NCBI RefSeq assembly: GCF_030848805.1
Contig: NW_027270058.1
Span: 62,001-126,000, forward strand
From: Temnothorax longispinosus
Lineage: Eukaryota; Arthropoda; Insecta; Hymenoptera; Formicidae
Direction of reading: 5' to 3'
Length of the DNA: 64,000 nucleotides
Made by a program: the position numbers and the translations under genes. Positions within the stretch are counted from its first letter, which is position 1; every line of letters starts with the position of its first letter. The notes beneath the pieces are model-generated. The model was not told where the DNA came from. It did no database searches and was given only the letters and a program-made list of their open reading frames with translations. Positions 31,200 to 42,020 of this stretch are shown here, one piece after another.

Positions 31200-32945
31200 G
31201 ATGCCTCAAATCATGGTATCGGGGCGGTGCTTTCTCAGTTTCAGGGAAAAGAAGAAAAGGTGATCGCTTATTTTAGCCGAGTGTTAAACAAATCCGAACG
31301 AAATTATTGCGTCACCCGACGTGAGTTATTGGCAGTGATAGACTCGGTGAAATCGTTTCATCACTATTTATATGGAAGGAAGTTTCTAGTGAGAACGGAT
31401 CATGTTTCTTTACGATGGTTGATGTCTTTCCGGAATCTGGAAGGGCAATTGGCCAGATGGTTGGAGCGTTTGCAGCAGTACGATTTTGACGTCTGTTATC
31501 GGAGCGGAAAGGCTCATGGTAATGCGGATGGTTTGTCTAGACGTCCGTGTTTGGAGACGTCTTGTCGTTACTGTACAAAGATAGAGCTCAACGAAGGATC
31601 GAAAGAAGAGACTTGTGGACGTATAGTCTTCGCTGAGGAGAATCCTCAGGAATGGCGTTCCGCTCAACTTCAGGATCCGGTTGTTTCAAAAATAATTCAA
31701 GCCAAAGAGGCTGGTAGACGATTTGATTGGCAGGAAATTTCTCCTGGAGAGCCTTCTTTAAAAATTTATTAGACTCATTGGGAGATGTTGACAATAATTG
31801 ATGGTGTTTTATATAAGAAATGGCTCTTCCCAAATTTACAGAAGAACATTCTTCAGATTATCGCGCCTAAACAAAGGATTCAAGAAATTCTGAACGAGGC
31901 CCATAATTCACCTTCTGGGGGACATTTTGGCATTAATAAAACGTTACAGAAGATTCGGAAATGTTTTTATTGGGCCACTTGTAAAAAGGATGTAGAAAGA
32001 TGGTGTGCTACCTGCAAGATTTGCATTGCTAGGAAAGGTCCCATCGATAAGGGAAAATCATCTTTGCAAATCTACAATGTAGGAGCTCCTTTTGAAAGGA
32101 TACAAGTGGATATTTTAGGTCCCTTGCCTACTTCTACAAACGGAAATAGATATCTGCTGGTGGTAGTCGATAGCTTTACTAGATGGCCAAAAGCTATGCT
32201 TCTTAAAAATAAAAGAGCCAATACAGTGGCAAGATCTTTAGTAGATCAGGTATTTTCTCGACACGGAGTTCCTTTGGAGTTGCATACGGACCAAGGGAGA
32301 AACTTTGAGTCCCGGCTTTTCCAAGAAATGACCTCTCTGATGGGGATTAGAAAAACTCGTACGACCCCTCTCCATCCACAATCAGATGGGCAGGTCGAGC
32401 GTCAGCATCGTACTATTTTAGATTATTTGGCAAAGTTTATTTGTGAAAGTCAAAAAGATTGGGATCGATGGATTCCTTTGTTTCTACTAGCTTTTCGTTC
32501 TTCAAAACACGAAACCACTGGAGTAACTCCGGCGGAGATGTATCTAGGACAGGATTTACGTTTACCTTTAGATCTTCTTAGAGGAAGTCCTCCTTCGTTA
32601 ATAAGGGAGGAAAACGGAGAGGTAGAATATATATCCAATTTAAGGAATAGATTGGATCTCATCCATCAGTTTGCTAAACATCATCTACAAATTAGGTCCA
32701 AAAACGTTAAGTCCTGGTATGATCGACGTTCTAGACGAGTACTTTTCGAACCGGGACAAAAAGTCTGGTTCTATAATCCTCAACGAATTGCGGGAAAGGC
32801 CCCGAAGTTGCAGAGTCCGTGGGTAGGACCATGGGTGATAATTAAAAGACTTAGTGATGTTGTGTATTGTATCCAAGAGTCTCCTCGTCGTAAAAATAAA
32901 ATTGTTCATGCAGATCGTTTGGCTCCTTTTCAGGAAAAGGAATAA
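31200..32945 (+). pseudogene. Gypsy-2 Pol part 2: RNase H and integrase, one stop
   Basis: RNase H resumes after BEL-2 (DASNHGIGAVLSQFQG, then RRELLAVIDSVKSFHHYL, then VRTDHVSLRWL, then GNADGLSRRP). A TAG at 31770 interrupts the frame where a Trp is likely, and the frame continues in phase from about 31785. The integrase has the H2C2 zinc domain (HNSPSGGHFGINKT, CATCKIC) and DDE core (IQVDILGPLP, ELHTDQGRNFES, SDGQVERQHR), with a C-terminal GQKVWFYNP segment. Only the single stop prevents a continuous frame from RNase H to the end. Confidence 0.9.
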
Positions 32946-33638
32946 TTTTCCGATTTCGCATTAGGGGAAGTGTTAATTCGATTCGACCTGAGTCTGAGCC
33001 CGTACTTAAATATTTTTAAGAAATTGCTAATTAGTTTTTGTTCGATTTTGCTGCGTTTTTAAATGTTTTGTTACAGATATTAACAGCATACGGATAAGGC
33101 ATAACGGCAGGGGAATTTCAGTCTTCTCCTGGGAAACCTTTCTGGACTGCCTCTCTCACGGTTTTTGACCGTGGTTTTCCCGTGAGACTGAGGGCGAATG
33201 CCGGGGCAGGGGACAGAGAGCTCTTAGAGCGATGGGTCCACGGAAGTTTTTCCCCTCTGATCCCGAAGAAAGAAGACCCAAGCGCGCAAAGCTCAAGAGG
33301 GAAGAGGAGCACCGGCGGCAGGAGTCAGGGGTCAAGCAGGATCTTCGTCGTAGAGTCTGGCCAGCTCTATGAGAAGAAGAAGCTCCGGAGTGCGGTTGGG
33401 ACCAAGAAGAGGACGGCGCCCGGTAACCTGTGGCAACAACCCAGGGTAGGGCAGGAAGCCGTTCCGGTATCCTGGAATCGCACGATGGAGAGGACCTGTT
33501 GTGGAGGCTGGGATGGACGGAGCTCAGTAACTCGGTGCAGCAGCACGAGGAGATCAGGAAACCGTCCAGTCAGCGGCTTCCCTAGTTAGCAAGCTGCCTC
33601 CCTGATTGTCGGGACGACAATCTGAAGAAGGGGGGCAG
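32946..33638 (+). other. Gypsy-2 3' untranslated region and polypurine tract
   Basis: After the integrase stop there are about 690 bp without a recognisable gene. The last bases before the LTR, gaagaaggggggcag (33624-33638), form the polypurine tract that primes plus-strand synthesis. An open frame at 33182-33589 is GC-rich, matches nothing I know and is not called. Confidence 0.6.
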
Positions 33639-33938
33639 TGTTGCGTGCATGCCGCCCGGTATACCTTTCCGACACCGAGCTGAAGCGTGCAACGGAAAGT
33701 CGAATGTAGCCTGTCCTTAGTAACGAGCCAGTTATTGATTTTATTGATTTAATGTAACAGCTGACAGATTTGTTCTCGAGCTGCTGGACCGTGCGGACGT
33801 GGTCCACGCTCCTCTGTATCGCGAGCCTTTAATAAACCTTAAGTTTGTTCTCCTTAATCACCGCAGTGTTTACTTATTTCCGCGAGCGTCGGGAGTGTGA
33901 GCGTGTGTGAGTGAACGAACGACTCGGCGAGCGCAACA
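33639..33938 (+). repeat. Gypsy-2 3' LTR
   Basis: The 300-bp LTR is almost identical to 20007-20306 (differences seen at tttccgac against ttttgac, and gagcgtg against gagtgtg). ATAT follows at 33939-33942, and the Polinton polB frame resumes immediately. Confidence 0.95.
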
Positions 33939-33942
33939 ATAT

Positions 33943-36900
33943 CATACACGTCGTCGCACTCGATGTGATAAATGAGACTGTCCGTATTGGTGTACGTGAC
34001 TTTACACTTATCGCGATACAACGGTAACATGTACTCGTGATAAAATTCGTACAAACATGTCTTGGATATATCGAGGATGCACATACCCACGTAGATTGGT
34101 TTGTCGAACTTCACCTCAAGTTTTCGCATTTCTATTGCTACTAAATTCTCCGAAAAGACGCTTCGGCTATAAAAATTTGGTTTCGCAATCATTGCCTCCG
34201 CGCCGTATCTACCCTCCCAATGAGTCACGAGTCGTACGTCAACGTGATTGCGCACATTCTCCATAGTTTTGCCAAACACTGCATTGTTCATCAATTTGTA
34301 TAAATTTTTCTCGAAATCATTTTTGGCCAATGTTCTAAATTTCGTATTGAGGTCTATATAATCACGAATTTTAATATGCGGTGAATCTTTGATATACGGA
34401 GACCGTGACGAGTACACTGCTGCAGGTTGCGATAATGTATTACATAACGTTTCTTATCGTATAATGTTGCGAGGAACTTGTCCTGCCGCTTGCCAGGTGG
34501 TTTATCGCGCGTCGGACAGAACGGTAGGTCAGTGTGCGCGTCGTGAATATGTTGCGGATACTCCAAGTCAACTTTGAGAATGTAGTCTATCGAGGAATCC
34601 AACGCGACATCCATAACATTAAAATCGGTTACGTCGTCGACCCATTGAAAATCTGCATATGGCAATGGTTGACTCATTGCCCAGCCGTATAAGTTATTTA
34701 CATCAAAATACATCAGGTACGACGACGATTTCGATGGATCGTACGACTGCATGTACTTGTTGTTGGCCAGCGCGTATCTATTGACTCAAACCGCCGCGTA
34801 TACCGCGTTCGATAAACATGACCATGTTAATGTCGGTGAGCAATTCGAAATTGATACGCGTATGCTTCAACATAGCATCCTACGTAAAACCCGGTAGAGT
34901 ATAATAATACGCGGGATCGAGTCCATAACTCGCGACGCAACTATCGCGAAAATTTTCAAAGATATCGGCCAACAGCAAGACATCGGTTTTGAGATATAAA
35001 TCGCTGTAGTCACCGAGCGTTCAAATGGAGAACCGTTGCCAGACGTTGACGGCGTGCGCGTAATCGCTCTCGGATACGGTGTCACCTGTCAATGAACTGT
35101 AAAACGAGTCGCGCGGTGGTAAACACAAGTCCTCCAACTTTTCGACGCAGTCAATGTATTCATATGGAAATACGCCTTTTCGTGTCAGCAAATCAAAATT
35201 TTCTGCAAATATTTTACAAAATTCGCGTTGCAATATTCGTAGTTTATCCTTGCTGAGATAAGATGCCAAATTGTCGAGACTAGCGGTGAGAAACTTGTAC
35301 GAATCGATAAATCGCAATTTGACGCAAGTTTTCTTATCTTTATCTTCGGTGCTTTGAACATTTTTTGTAAACGAATTATATTTTTCTTTTGTGATTGGGA
35401 GTAAATCTATATGTCCTTCGTACGCTGTTGCTATTTCCGTTATAATAAAATGTGCATCGTATCCCGATAAATTATGAAACACTATGGGAATGGGAATGCA
35501 ATGCGAATCTTTATAATTTAAGTTACAATTAGAATGCGCGGGACCTCTGTATCGGCCGGTCAGGTGACAATGGTCGCGTACTCGCACGTCGTCTGGCTCG
35601 AACGGTTCTTCGCACACGTGACAGTGCGTTGCGCTGTTAAACTTTTCCCACTCGTCTCGCGTGAAATCTGCCATGGGTATATTAGTAGACAATATAGTTT
35701 TTACGTCGTGAGCTAAACGTCTTAGCTCCTCGGCGAACCACGCGACGCAATCCTTATCGCGACGAAACCGATACATTGATAACGACTCATCGTACGAGCA
35801 ACGCACGTAGTACCCTATGCTAAACACGCGATGATGTTGATATGTGTACCTGGACGTTTCCGGATCCGCTTCCATCTTCTCCAGGGTACATTCCAGGTCG
35901 GCGTATACGACAAACGGAACTCGTTCCTTCCTGCTGTGATTTTTAAAGGCCAACCACTTGTCGTTATCGCTCGGTAACTTGATCGCGCAGTCATTCATCT
36001 CCTGACAGTTGACGGTGTGGGCTTTCAATTTCTCGTTGGAGCTGAAGTAGTGCAAACATCTGCAAAAATAAACGCAAATATTATAAATTTTTTTATACAC
36101 AAAATATTCTATATATTATTAAAAGAACTATAGGTATTTACCGATCGCAAAAGTATTTCCTGTGCTCTTTTTTACTGATTTGCGAGCTCACGAGGCGGGA
36201 TAGGTTCTTGATCCACGCAAAATGTCCCACGTTGTCGTCATGCACGTACAGCAGATTTACGTGTCTGCCCATCTTTCGGTCAGTAACCCGTAATGGTAGG
36301 ATTGCAAGTTTCTTGTTTTTTTTCTCGATGCCGTACACGTTGATAAAGATGTTGTGATTTTCAAATTTTTAAATTTGATCCAACGTCATTGGAAACTCAA
36401 TGTCCGTAAGATTTAGCACCGACGTGTAATGAGGGTACGACGATTCCCGATATGTGTTCCTCAACTGGATACAAAGCAGCCGTCACTGACCATGCGAAAC
36501 ATGCATTGTCCATTGATCGCACGTTTATCACCGCTTTTTTCTTTTTAATTTCTTGCGGTATTTCCACAAAACACCCCGCGTGCAATGGATTGTATTTGTT
36601 CACATTTACCATTAAATTGAGTATACGCGACAACGCCCATCCGCTATCACGTTCCTGGAATTCCTCCAGCTTTGCTAAGGTAGACTCGATAACGTGTCGC
36701 TTGTACCACTCACACAGATCAGACTCACGAAAGGCTTCATAGTTTCTCGTTGCGATACTGTTATTCGCGCGTTTGTCACCCGCAACAAATTCACCATTAA
36801 ACACTGTGTTAATTTTTACATTGTCATGTCGTTGCATGACGTTCCGCACATGACTGAGTACAATTTCTCCCGCATTTTTTTGAGAAATTGACGAGGGTCG

Positions 36901-37265
36901 ATGTGCTTGGAATTTATTACTGCACCGGTCAGTATACGACTTTCAAAAGCCGGATCTATCTCGCGCCATCTGAGTCCTGTCTCACTCGCACTGTATCCCG
37001 CACCCACATGCACGAAACGTTGACGTACCGAATCTTTCAGACCTTCGAGTCGCGCGATACAAGCGACCAACGACTGTTTGAGACCGATCGATGACTGATC
37101 AATTGATAATCGTGACCGTTTAATTCGGCTTTGTTCTTCCAACGATTCAATAAACTCGTCACATCGTTGCTCCCACGCGGCAAAATCTTCCCTCGAATTT
37201 AAAAGGGTGGATTGCTCCAACAACTCTTGCTCCATGTTATTGCACGATCCTCTTTCTGACACCAT
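33943..37265 (-). pseudogene. Polinton protein-primed DNA polymerase B with intron and HNH-like insert
   Basis: Read from about 37235 (MEQELLEQST). The N-terminal domain (37235-36400) has frame changes near 36845 and 36440 and a stop near 36367. It continues through VGHFAWIKNLSRLVSSQ to an 82-bp intron (36060-36141). Exonuclease motif I is FVVYADLECTLEK. A Cys/His endonuclease VII-like block follows (CHVCEEPF, then VRDHCHLTGRYRGPAHSNC), then exonuclease II (FHNLSGYDAHFI). Stops occur near 35023, 34880 and 34785. Motif A (YFDVNNLYGWAMSQ), motif B (KLMNNAVFGKTMENVRN) and motif C (TYTNTDSLIYHIE) follow, and the C-terminus lies at 19712-20006. Motif C has Asn where the first catalytic Asp of DTD is expected. 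Multiply broken and non-functional. Confidence 0.88.
36060..36141 (-). other. Spliceosomal intron in Polinton polB
   Basis: On the minus strand the donor is GATCG|GTAAATACC and the acceptor TTTATTTTTGCAG|ATGTTTGC. Removing 82 A/T-rich bases joins YFCDR to CLHYF in frame, forming a Cys-x2-Cys pair of a zinc-finger-like motif. Neither side would be continuous without splicing. Confidence 0.75.
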
Positions 37266-37384
37266 TTGTTACACTCACGACTTCCAATTCTCGACTACTG
37301 AGCGTATCCCCAGATTCGTCATTTTATAATCTACTAATGATGCATCTCGTTTGCTTTTCTATCATATCTAATTTCATCGTGTTC

Positions 37385-37870
37385 TCAGCAGCCGTACATC
37401 GACGCTATTTACAAAATTTGCAGTTTTGCACGTGTTCGATGAAATCATCGCGAGACACGTATGTACTTGAAAATGATATCGCGCCATTGACTTTCGGTAG
37501 TTTGATCTGTATCAATGCAGCAGCCGTACATCGGCGCTATTTGCAAAATTTGCAGTTTTGCACGTGTTCGATGAAATCATCGCAAGACACGTCACGACAT
37601 GTTCTTAAAAACAATAACGCGTCATTGACTTATGCGAAATTGCAAATTTGCAGTTTTGCACGTGTTCGATAAAATCATCGCGCAACACGTCGCGACATGT
37701 TCTTGAAAACAATAACGCTTCATTGACTTATGTGAAAGTGCAAAATTTGCAGTTTTGCACATGTTCGATGAAATCATCGCGAGACACATATGTTCTTGAC
37801 AAAGATATCACATTTAACATATATGTGGATTGTGGTGGTGGTCACCATGCAGCAGCGACGCTTGGCTGAA
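37385..37870. repeat. About four divergent repeats in the polB / two-exon gene intergenic region
   Basis: Each unit contains a variant of aatttgcagttttgcacgtg, then ttcgatgaaatcatcgcg and gacacgt, with starts near 37412, 37537, 37640 and 37742 (spacings about 125, 103 and 102). The inner motif tcgatgaaatcatcga is a partial palindrome. The array fills the gap between polB (minus) and the plus-strand two-exon gene, so it may hold regulatory sites for both. Short frames across the repeats are not called. Confidence 0.7.
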
Positions 37871-37979
37871 ATGCAAACTTGCATTTTTAAGATCGCAGAA
37901 AAAAATATCTACGAGGATTCTAGCGCGCAGTTGAAAGTTCGATACGGTTCGAGTACGTCGCAAACAGCCTCCAGATACG

Positions 37980-38690
37980 ATGAACACTCACGGTGCGAAC
38001 TACTACGTTCCAATTCAGGACGAAACGTGCAAGAAACAGTACAATGAGTAAGTACTGCTAATTTTCGTATATACTTGTGTAAAAAAACTTTTATAAACAT
38101 AATTGTATTTTTTCAGTTTTGGTAAACCCCGCTACACGCCACGTATTTTGGGAAGGAGATTTGCCTTGACATTAACAGCATATAAATTTTTGGATGTTGG
38201 AATCAACGCGGGACCTATGTCCTCTGTGGATATACTTATTGGCGATAACCGAGGCAATCGGATAATTCTGCCACATGCAACGTTGGTGACATTCATCGAA
38301 AAACGTGCAGATATACAGCGACTCGTGCAGTCATCGGCACTATCATCGCTAACGTTTCGAGATCTGCAGCTTGTTAAAATACGTGACGCAGATATTGTAA
38401 AATTGACGTCGTGCGGCACCAGCTTGTACATGAAACCGTCAACTGTACTCTTCTTGTTCGAACTAGAACATTGCGTCGAGAATGTGTATTTTCAACTATG
38501 TCAAAATGTTCACGGCGTAAATGAAAAATTCAAACAGTTTGTAACAATTTTACACCAAAATTGTATCACCGATAAATGTAACGCAGTTACAATCTTGTGT
38601 AAAGTTTATGATAAAAATTTGATTATTGATTGCGAATTATTAGCCTACGCTTTAGATACTATTGTGTATAATGCGCTACATGATAAATAA
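37980..38690 (+). CDS. Conserved Polinton-associated protein, two exons, intact
   Basis: Exon 1 is 37980-38047 and exon 2 is 38117-38690, with a 69-bp intron (donor ATGA|GTAAGTACT, acceptor ATTTTTTCAG|TTTTGG). The splice joins NTHGANYYVPIQDETCKKQ in frame to GKPRYTPRILGRRFALTL, giving 213 residues with no stop. There is no signal peptide or membrane segment. The sequence is mixed alpha/beta, with a hydrophobic, Cys-containing C-terminal helical part (FLFELEHCVENVYFQL). I recognise the N-terminal style from ant Polinton-linked proteins but know of no function. It is divergently transcribed from polB, with AATAAA at the stop. It is one of the few undamaged genes of this element. Confidence 0.75.
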
Positions 38691-38789
38691 ATGCATATAA
38701 TATGATTAAAAAAGTTTTAATTATTTTTTCTCGTCATTTACCGTTCATCCCATTTCCTGTCATTAAGCTGTCTTCGTTTAAGAAAAGAT

Positions 38790-39295
38790 ACGCGATCGTG
38801 AGCGAGAACGTGAGCCGGGAGCGAGAACGCGCGCGAACGAGGGAGAGAGACCGCGCGAACGAGAAGACGCGCGCGAACGGGGGCCGGCGGCTGGGAACAA
38901 GAGATCGCGCGCGAGGGAGAGATAACGCGAGCGGGAGCGTGCCGTGTGACGTCACGCGGACTCCGCGGCGCGGCGAAAACGCGGGCCCCCTCCCCCGCGG
39001 CGCTTGAAAACGCGGTTTTCCTCTCCCCCGCGGCGCCGGAAAACGCGGTTCCACCTTCCCTTGCGGCGCCCGAAAACGCGGTTCCCCCCTCCCCTTCCCC
39101 CGCGACGCCCGAAAACGCAGTTCCCCCTTCCCCTTTCCCGCGACGCCCGAAAACGCGGTTCCCCCCTCCCCCTCCCCTACGACACCCGAAAACGCGGTTC
39201 CCCCCTCCCTCTCCCCCGCGGTACTCCCCCCCTTGCGGTATACCCCCCGCCCGCGGTTTCCCCTGCCCCTCACCCCCTCAGATCCCCGGCCTATA
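38790..39295. repeat. GC-rich minisatellite beside the Polinton
   Basis: 38790-38940 is rich in gcgagaacg/gcgcgaacg variants. 38975-39260 has about seven units of roughly 45 bp with a variant of gcggcgcccgaaaacgcggtt followed by a C/T-rich run. Long open frames on both strands (for example 38734-39273 minus and 39004-39342 plus) are consequences of base composition. Its location just beyond the last Polinton gene makes it a candidate for the terminal region of that element. Confidence 0.7.
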
Positions 39296-41226
39296 ACCGG
39301 CCTAGCTTACCTACTGCTGTGGCTATTTTTATATTAATTTAACTATTTAATTATTTAATTATTTAATTTAAAAAATCTATTTCCATTTTAATGCTTTGTA
39401 TCACCTGTGCTGACATCATACTCCAACGTTTTTTGAATATCCATTTCATCCATTAAAAGTACACAATCCGATTGAAGATTTGTGATTTTTTCTTTTTTTT
39501 TCCATTAAGGAAATCACGTCTTTTAGCACGCCAGGGCTAAAATCTAATTTATTTATATGTTTACATAATGTGGAATAAGATGGAAGAGGTAATCCCATAT
39601 CTTTCTTTAAATACAAATATGCTTTCCATCCTACTGTAAGCCAAAGGACATATATCATTGTTTTATTTCATTATCATTCATGAATAAACAAGTACTCATA
39701 AACTATTCCACTTACCAGCATATCTTATTTGCGTAGCCAATTTTAAACATTCCGGAGACCATTTTGTTTGTGAACCAATTAACCCTGATGCAAATTGTAT
39801 AAGAATTGGCATTTCTTCCAATCTTTTCGATAGTGTTGCATATTTTTTCTTCAAGTTTTTGTATGTTTTTATGTGTGCATTTGTGTGCTTCTCAGCTTTT
39901 AATCTCAACTACCTTTCTTTTCCAAGTTTTGATTTAAGTGTATTATTTTTGTGTTGTGTATGAACTAATTCTTTCTTAAAATATTTAATTAAATTGGCTT
40001 GTCTGATTGTTCCATTATTATTAGAATAGTATGCAGTTTGGAACGTTGTAACATTACTATTTTTCTCAGTTTGAGTGCCAGTATCTGCGGAAACGAACAC
40101 AGGCTGACAATCATCATGCTGAACATTTATATCTACAAAAAAAGATAAGATTATGATTAAAATGTTTGAAATGACGTAACATAATATTTACCACTTACCA
40201 TTAATAACATTTTCTTCAGATAAAATAGTTGCAATTGGTTCAGTTTTATCTCGTGAACCTTCTTCAGAAAAAATAGTTGCAGAAGATTCAGTTTCATCTC
40301 GTAAACCTTCAGTAATAATTTCCTCATTTACAAAAATAGTAGGAATAGCATTGGGTTTTAATTTGCGCCATCCATCCTGCCGCCCACCTTCAAATTGTGA
40401 ATCTTCAAAATGAAACTGCAATGACAACAAATATTAATTGCTTATTTATTATATTTGTTAAGAATTGCAGTAAATGTTTAACTATACAATTTTAAAACCT
40501 AGTATATTTCTAGTATATTAATAACACACTATACCTAGTGTTACGTCCAACCCCGGGATTAGGATATGAAAATCTGGGAAGCAAGGGAAAGGCTAGCCAG
40601 AGGGTTCGGGGGGAAGGGAGGACGCAGCTAGATACTTACAAATGTCGCTCGCAGGTACGCGCTCTGAGACGCGTGGCGCGAGCCGAACGCACTTTTATGA
40701 CTCAGAAAGGGTCAACGTCCGTAAAGACGTTAGGACGCCTTTCGTGAGCGGTGCGATCGTCGGTCCTTTTTCGAGTCAGAGAATTTAATCCCTTTAACTC
40801 AGGATCGGACCTCGTGCAATTTCGAGAGGTGGAAGAATGGTGGGTGAGGTCTTAGATTATAAATAAATGGAAATTTATATTTAACGTAAATAAAACATTT
40901 ATTATAAATTTAAGTTAAGTAATCTGTCGATATTACAATAGGTAAGAACTAGGCAAATTAAACGGGAGATTGAAAGCATTTTACAATGGAAGTGTATGTT
41001 TAAGGTATATGTGTGTACCTCTCGCGGGTGTTACATAAGTGCGGGGGTGATCGGGCAAGATTTCTAAGGGGATACCTACTTGAAAATGCACATCCTGCCC
41101 GCTATTATTACAATTAGTTTCAGGATTGAAGTTACATGAATTTACTGTGTGTGTGTGTATGTGTGTGTTAATCGATGAAGTACAGTATATGAAAATTGAA
41201 ATAAGTAAAACTTAATTTTATAGCTA

Positions 41227-41673
41227 TCAATCTAAGGTTACGATCTCAGGATCGCCTACTTCCTCAAGATCGAGAGTCGAGGCGGTCGAGGAGGTTGGGG
41301 ACGGACTTCGGGAAGAGGAGGGGGAATCGGGAGGTTCTAGGAAGCAGGCTGGATTGGGGTTAACGGGGACCACGCGAGGCGGGACCACACGAAACGGAGC
41401 CACGCGGCAAATAGGGCGATGTTCGGCAATTGGGCGAGAGAGTAGGACAACTGGGCGATAAGATAAGATGATAGCGGGACGATTCTGATGCGAACAACCG
41501 GGTTCCTCCGAAAAAGCTGGTAGGGGCGGTGGGATGGCGAGTCGCGGAGGACCGGCGTTGAGCTGCTCCCGGGGGAGTTCGACCTCCCGTCGCGCCCGCT
41601 TGTTCTGGCGATTTCTCTGTCGCCTGATCGTGCGGAGATTCTGTCCTCGAGGGGATAGGACTTTCGGGTCCAC
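41227..41673 (-). CDS. Arg/Pro/Ser-rich protein encoded within the LTR-like insertion
   Basis: The 148-residue frame has a basic N-terminal block (LRTIRRQRNRQNKRARREVE), a Pro-rich middle, a Ser-rich stretch (DSPSSSRSPSPTSSTAS) and an acidic C-terminus (DLEEVGDPEIVTLD). Composition suggests a disordered nucleic-acid-binding protein. No domain is recognised. Its orientation is that of the putative LTR. A comparable R/P-rich frame lies inside the solo LTR at 57998-58498, which is why I list it. The reading frame could still be compositional. Confidence 0.4.
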   Translation of the reverse strand: MDPKVLSPRGQNLRTIRRQRNRQNKRARREVELPREQLNAGPPRLAIPPPLPAFSEEPGCSHQNRPAIILSYRPVVLLSRPIAEHRPICRVAPFRVVPPRVVPVNPNPACFLEPPDSPSSSRSPSPTSSTASTLDLEEVGDPEIVTLD

Positions 41674-41759
41674 TAAAATTATTTATTTGTTTAGTCGATC
41701 TCTCTCGGACCCGGTCGGAAGCGAACAAAAGGAAATCGTCGAGCTCAAAGGGGGGGAAG

Positions 41760-42020
41760 AGGTCAGTGGACAAGCTGGGTCCGCGACAGCGACGAGACGC
41801 CGGGAGCCAAGTCAGGCCTACCACAACGCCTACAACCGCGCGCTGGGAACTCGATGCCTACACCGACCGACCCACGAGCATAAGCTCAGGGGATCAGTGG
41901 ACCAGCCGAGTCCACGACAGCGATGAAGACGCCGGGAGGCAAGTCAGACCCACGACAACACCAACGACCGCTGGGAACCTGATGCCTACACTGACCGACC
42001 CCAAAATAATAAGCTTCCGG
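41760..42020. repeat. Tandem duplication of about 130 bp
   Basis: 41760-41890 and 41891-42020 share variants of gtcagtggacaagc, cgacagcga, gacgccgggag, aagtcag, acaac, gctgggaac and gatgcctacac. It lies inside the LTR-like insertion and is noncoding. Confidence 0.7.

Larger units (their letters stand above)
20007..33938 (+). mobile_element. Gypsy-2: Ty3/Gypsy retrotransposon with both LTRs, inserted in polB
   Basis: Two 300-bp LTRs (20007-20306 and 33639-33938) are flanked by ATAT on both sides. The order LTR, primer site, gag, protease, RT, RNase H, integrase, polypurine tract, LTR is complete once the nested MITE (21671-22643) and BEL-2 (23866-31194) are removed. That leaves roughly 5.6 kb of original element. 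The two LTRs differ at only about three positions in my reading, so the insertion is recent relative to the decayed host Polinton. Gag frameshifts and a pol stop at 31770 indicate loss of function. Confidence 0.93.
10857..38700. mobile_element. Polinton/Maverick remnant, split by two Gypsy elements
   Basis: About 10 kb of Polinton sequence lies in three blocks: 10857-13847, about 17503-20006 and 33943-38700. The hallmark genes are present: adenain-like protease, A32-like ATPase, retroviral-type integrase and protein-primed polymerase B, plus conserved accessory frames. The typical double-jelly-roll capsid genes are absent apart from a possible 37-codon stub at 10858-10970, so the left part was lost at the BEL-1 junction. 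I cannot identify terminal inverted repeats or a 6-bp duplication. A GC-rich minisatellite at 38790-39295 lies where the right end should be. Stops and frameshifts in polB and integrase show that this copy is no longer autonomous. Confidence 0.85.

Noticed and set aside
33182..33589. 135-residue frame in the Gypsy-2 3' region, possible envelope gene
   Set aside because: No signal peptide, membrane segment or glycoprotein features. GC-rich and lacking a recognisable domain.
38734..39342. Long frames rich in Gly/Arg or Pro/Arg
   Set aside because: Open on both strands because of GC-rich minisatellite composition, and no conserved start or domain.
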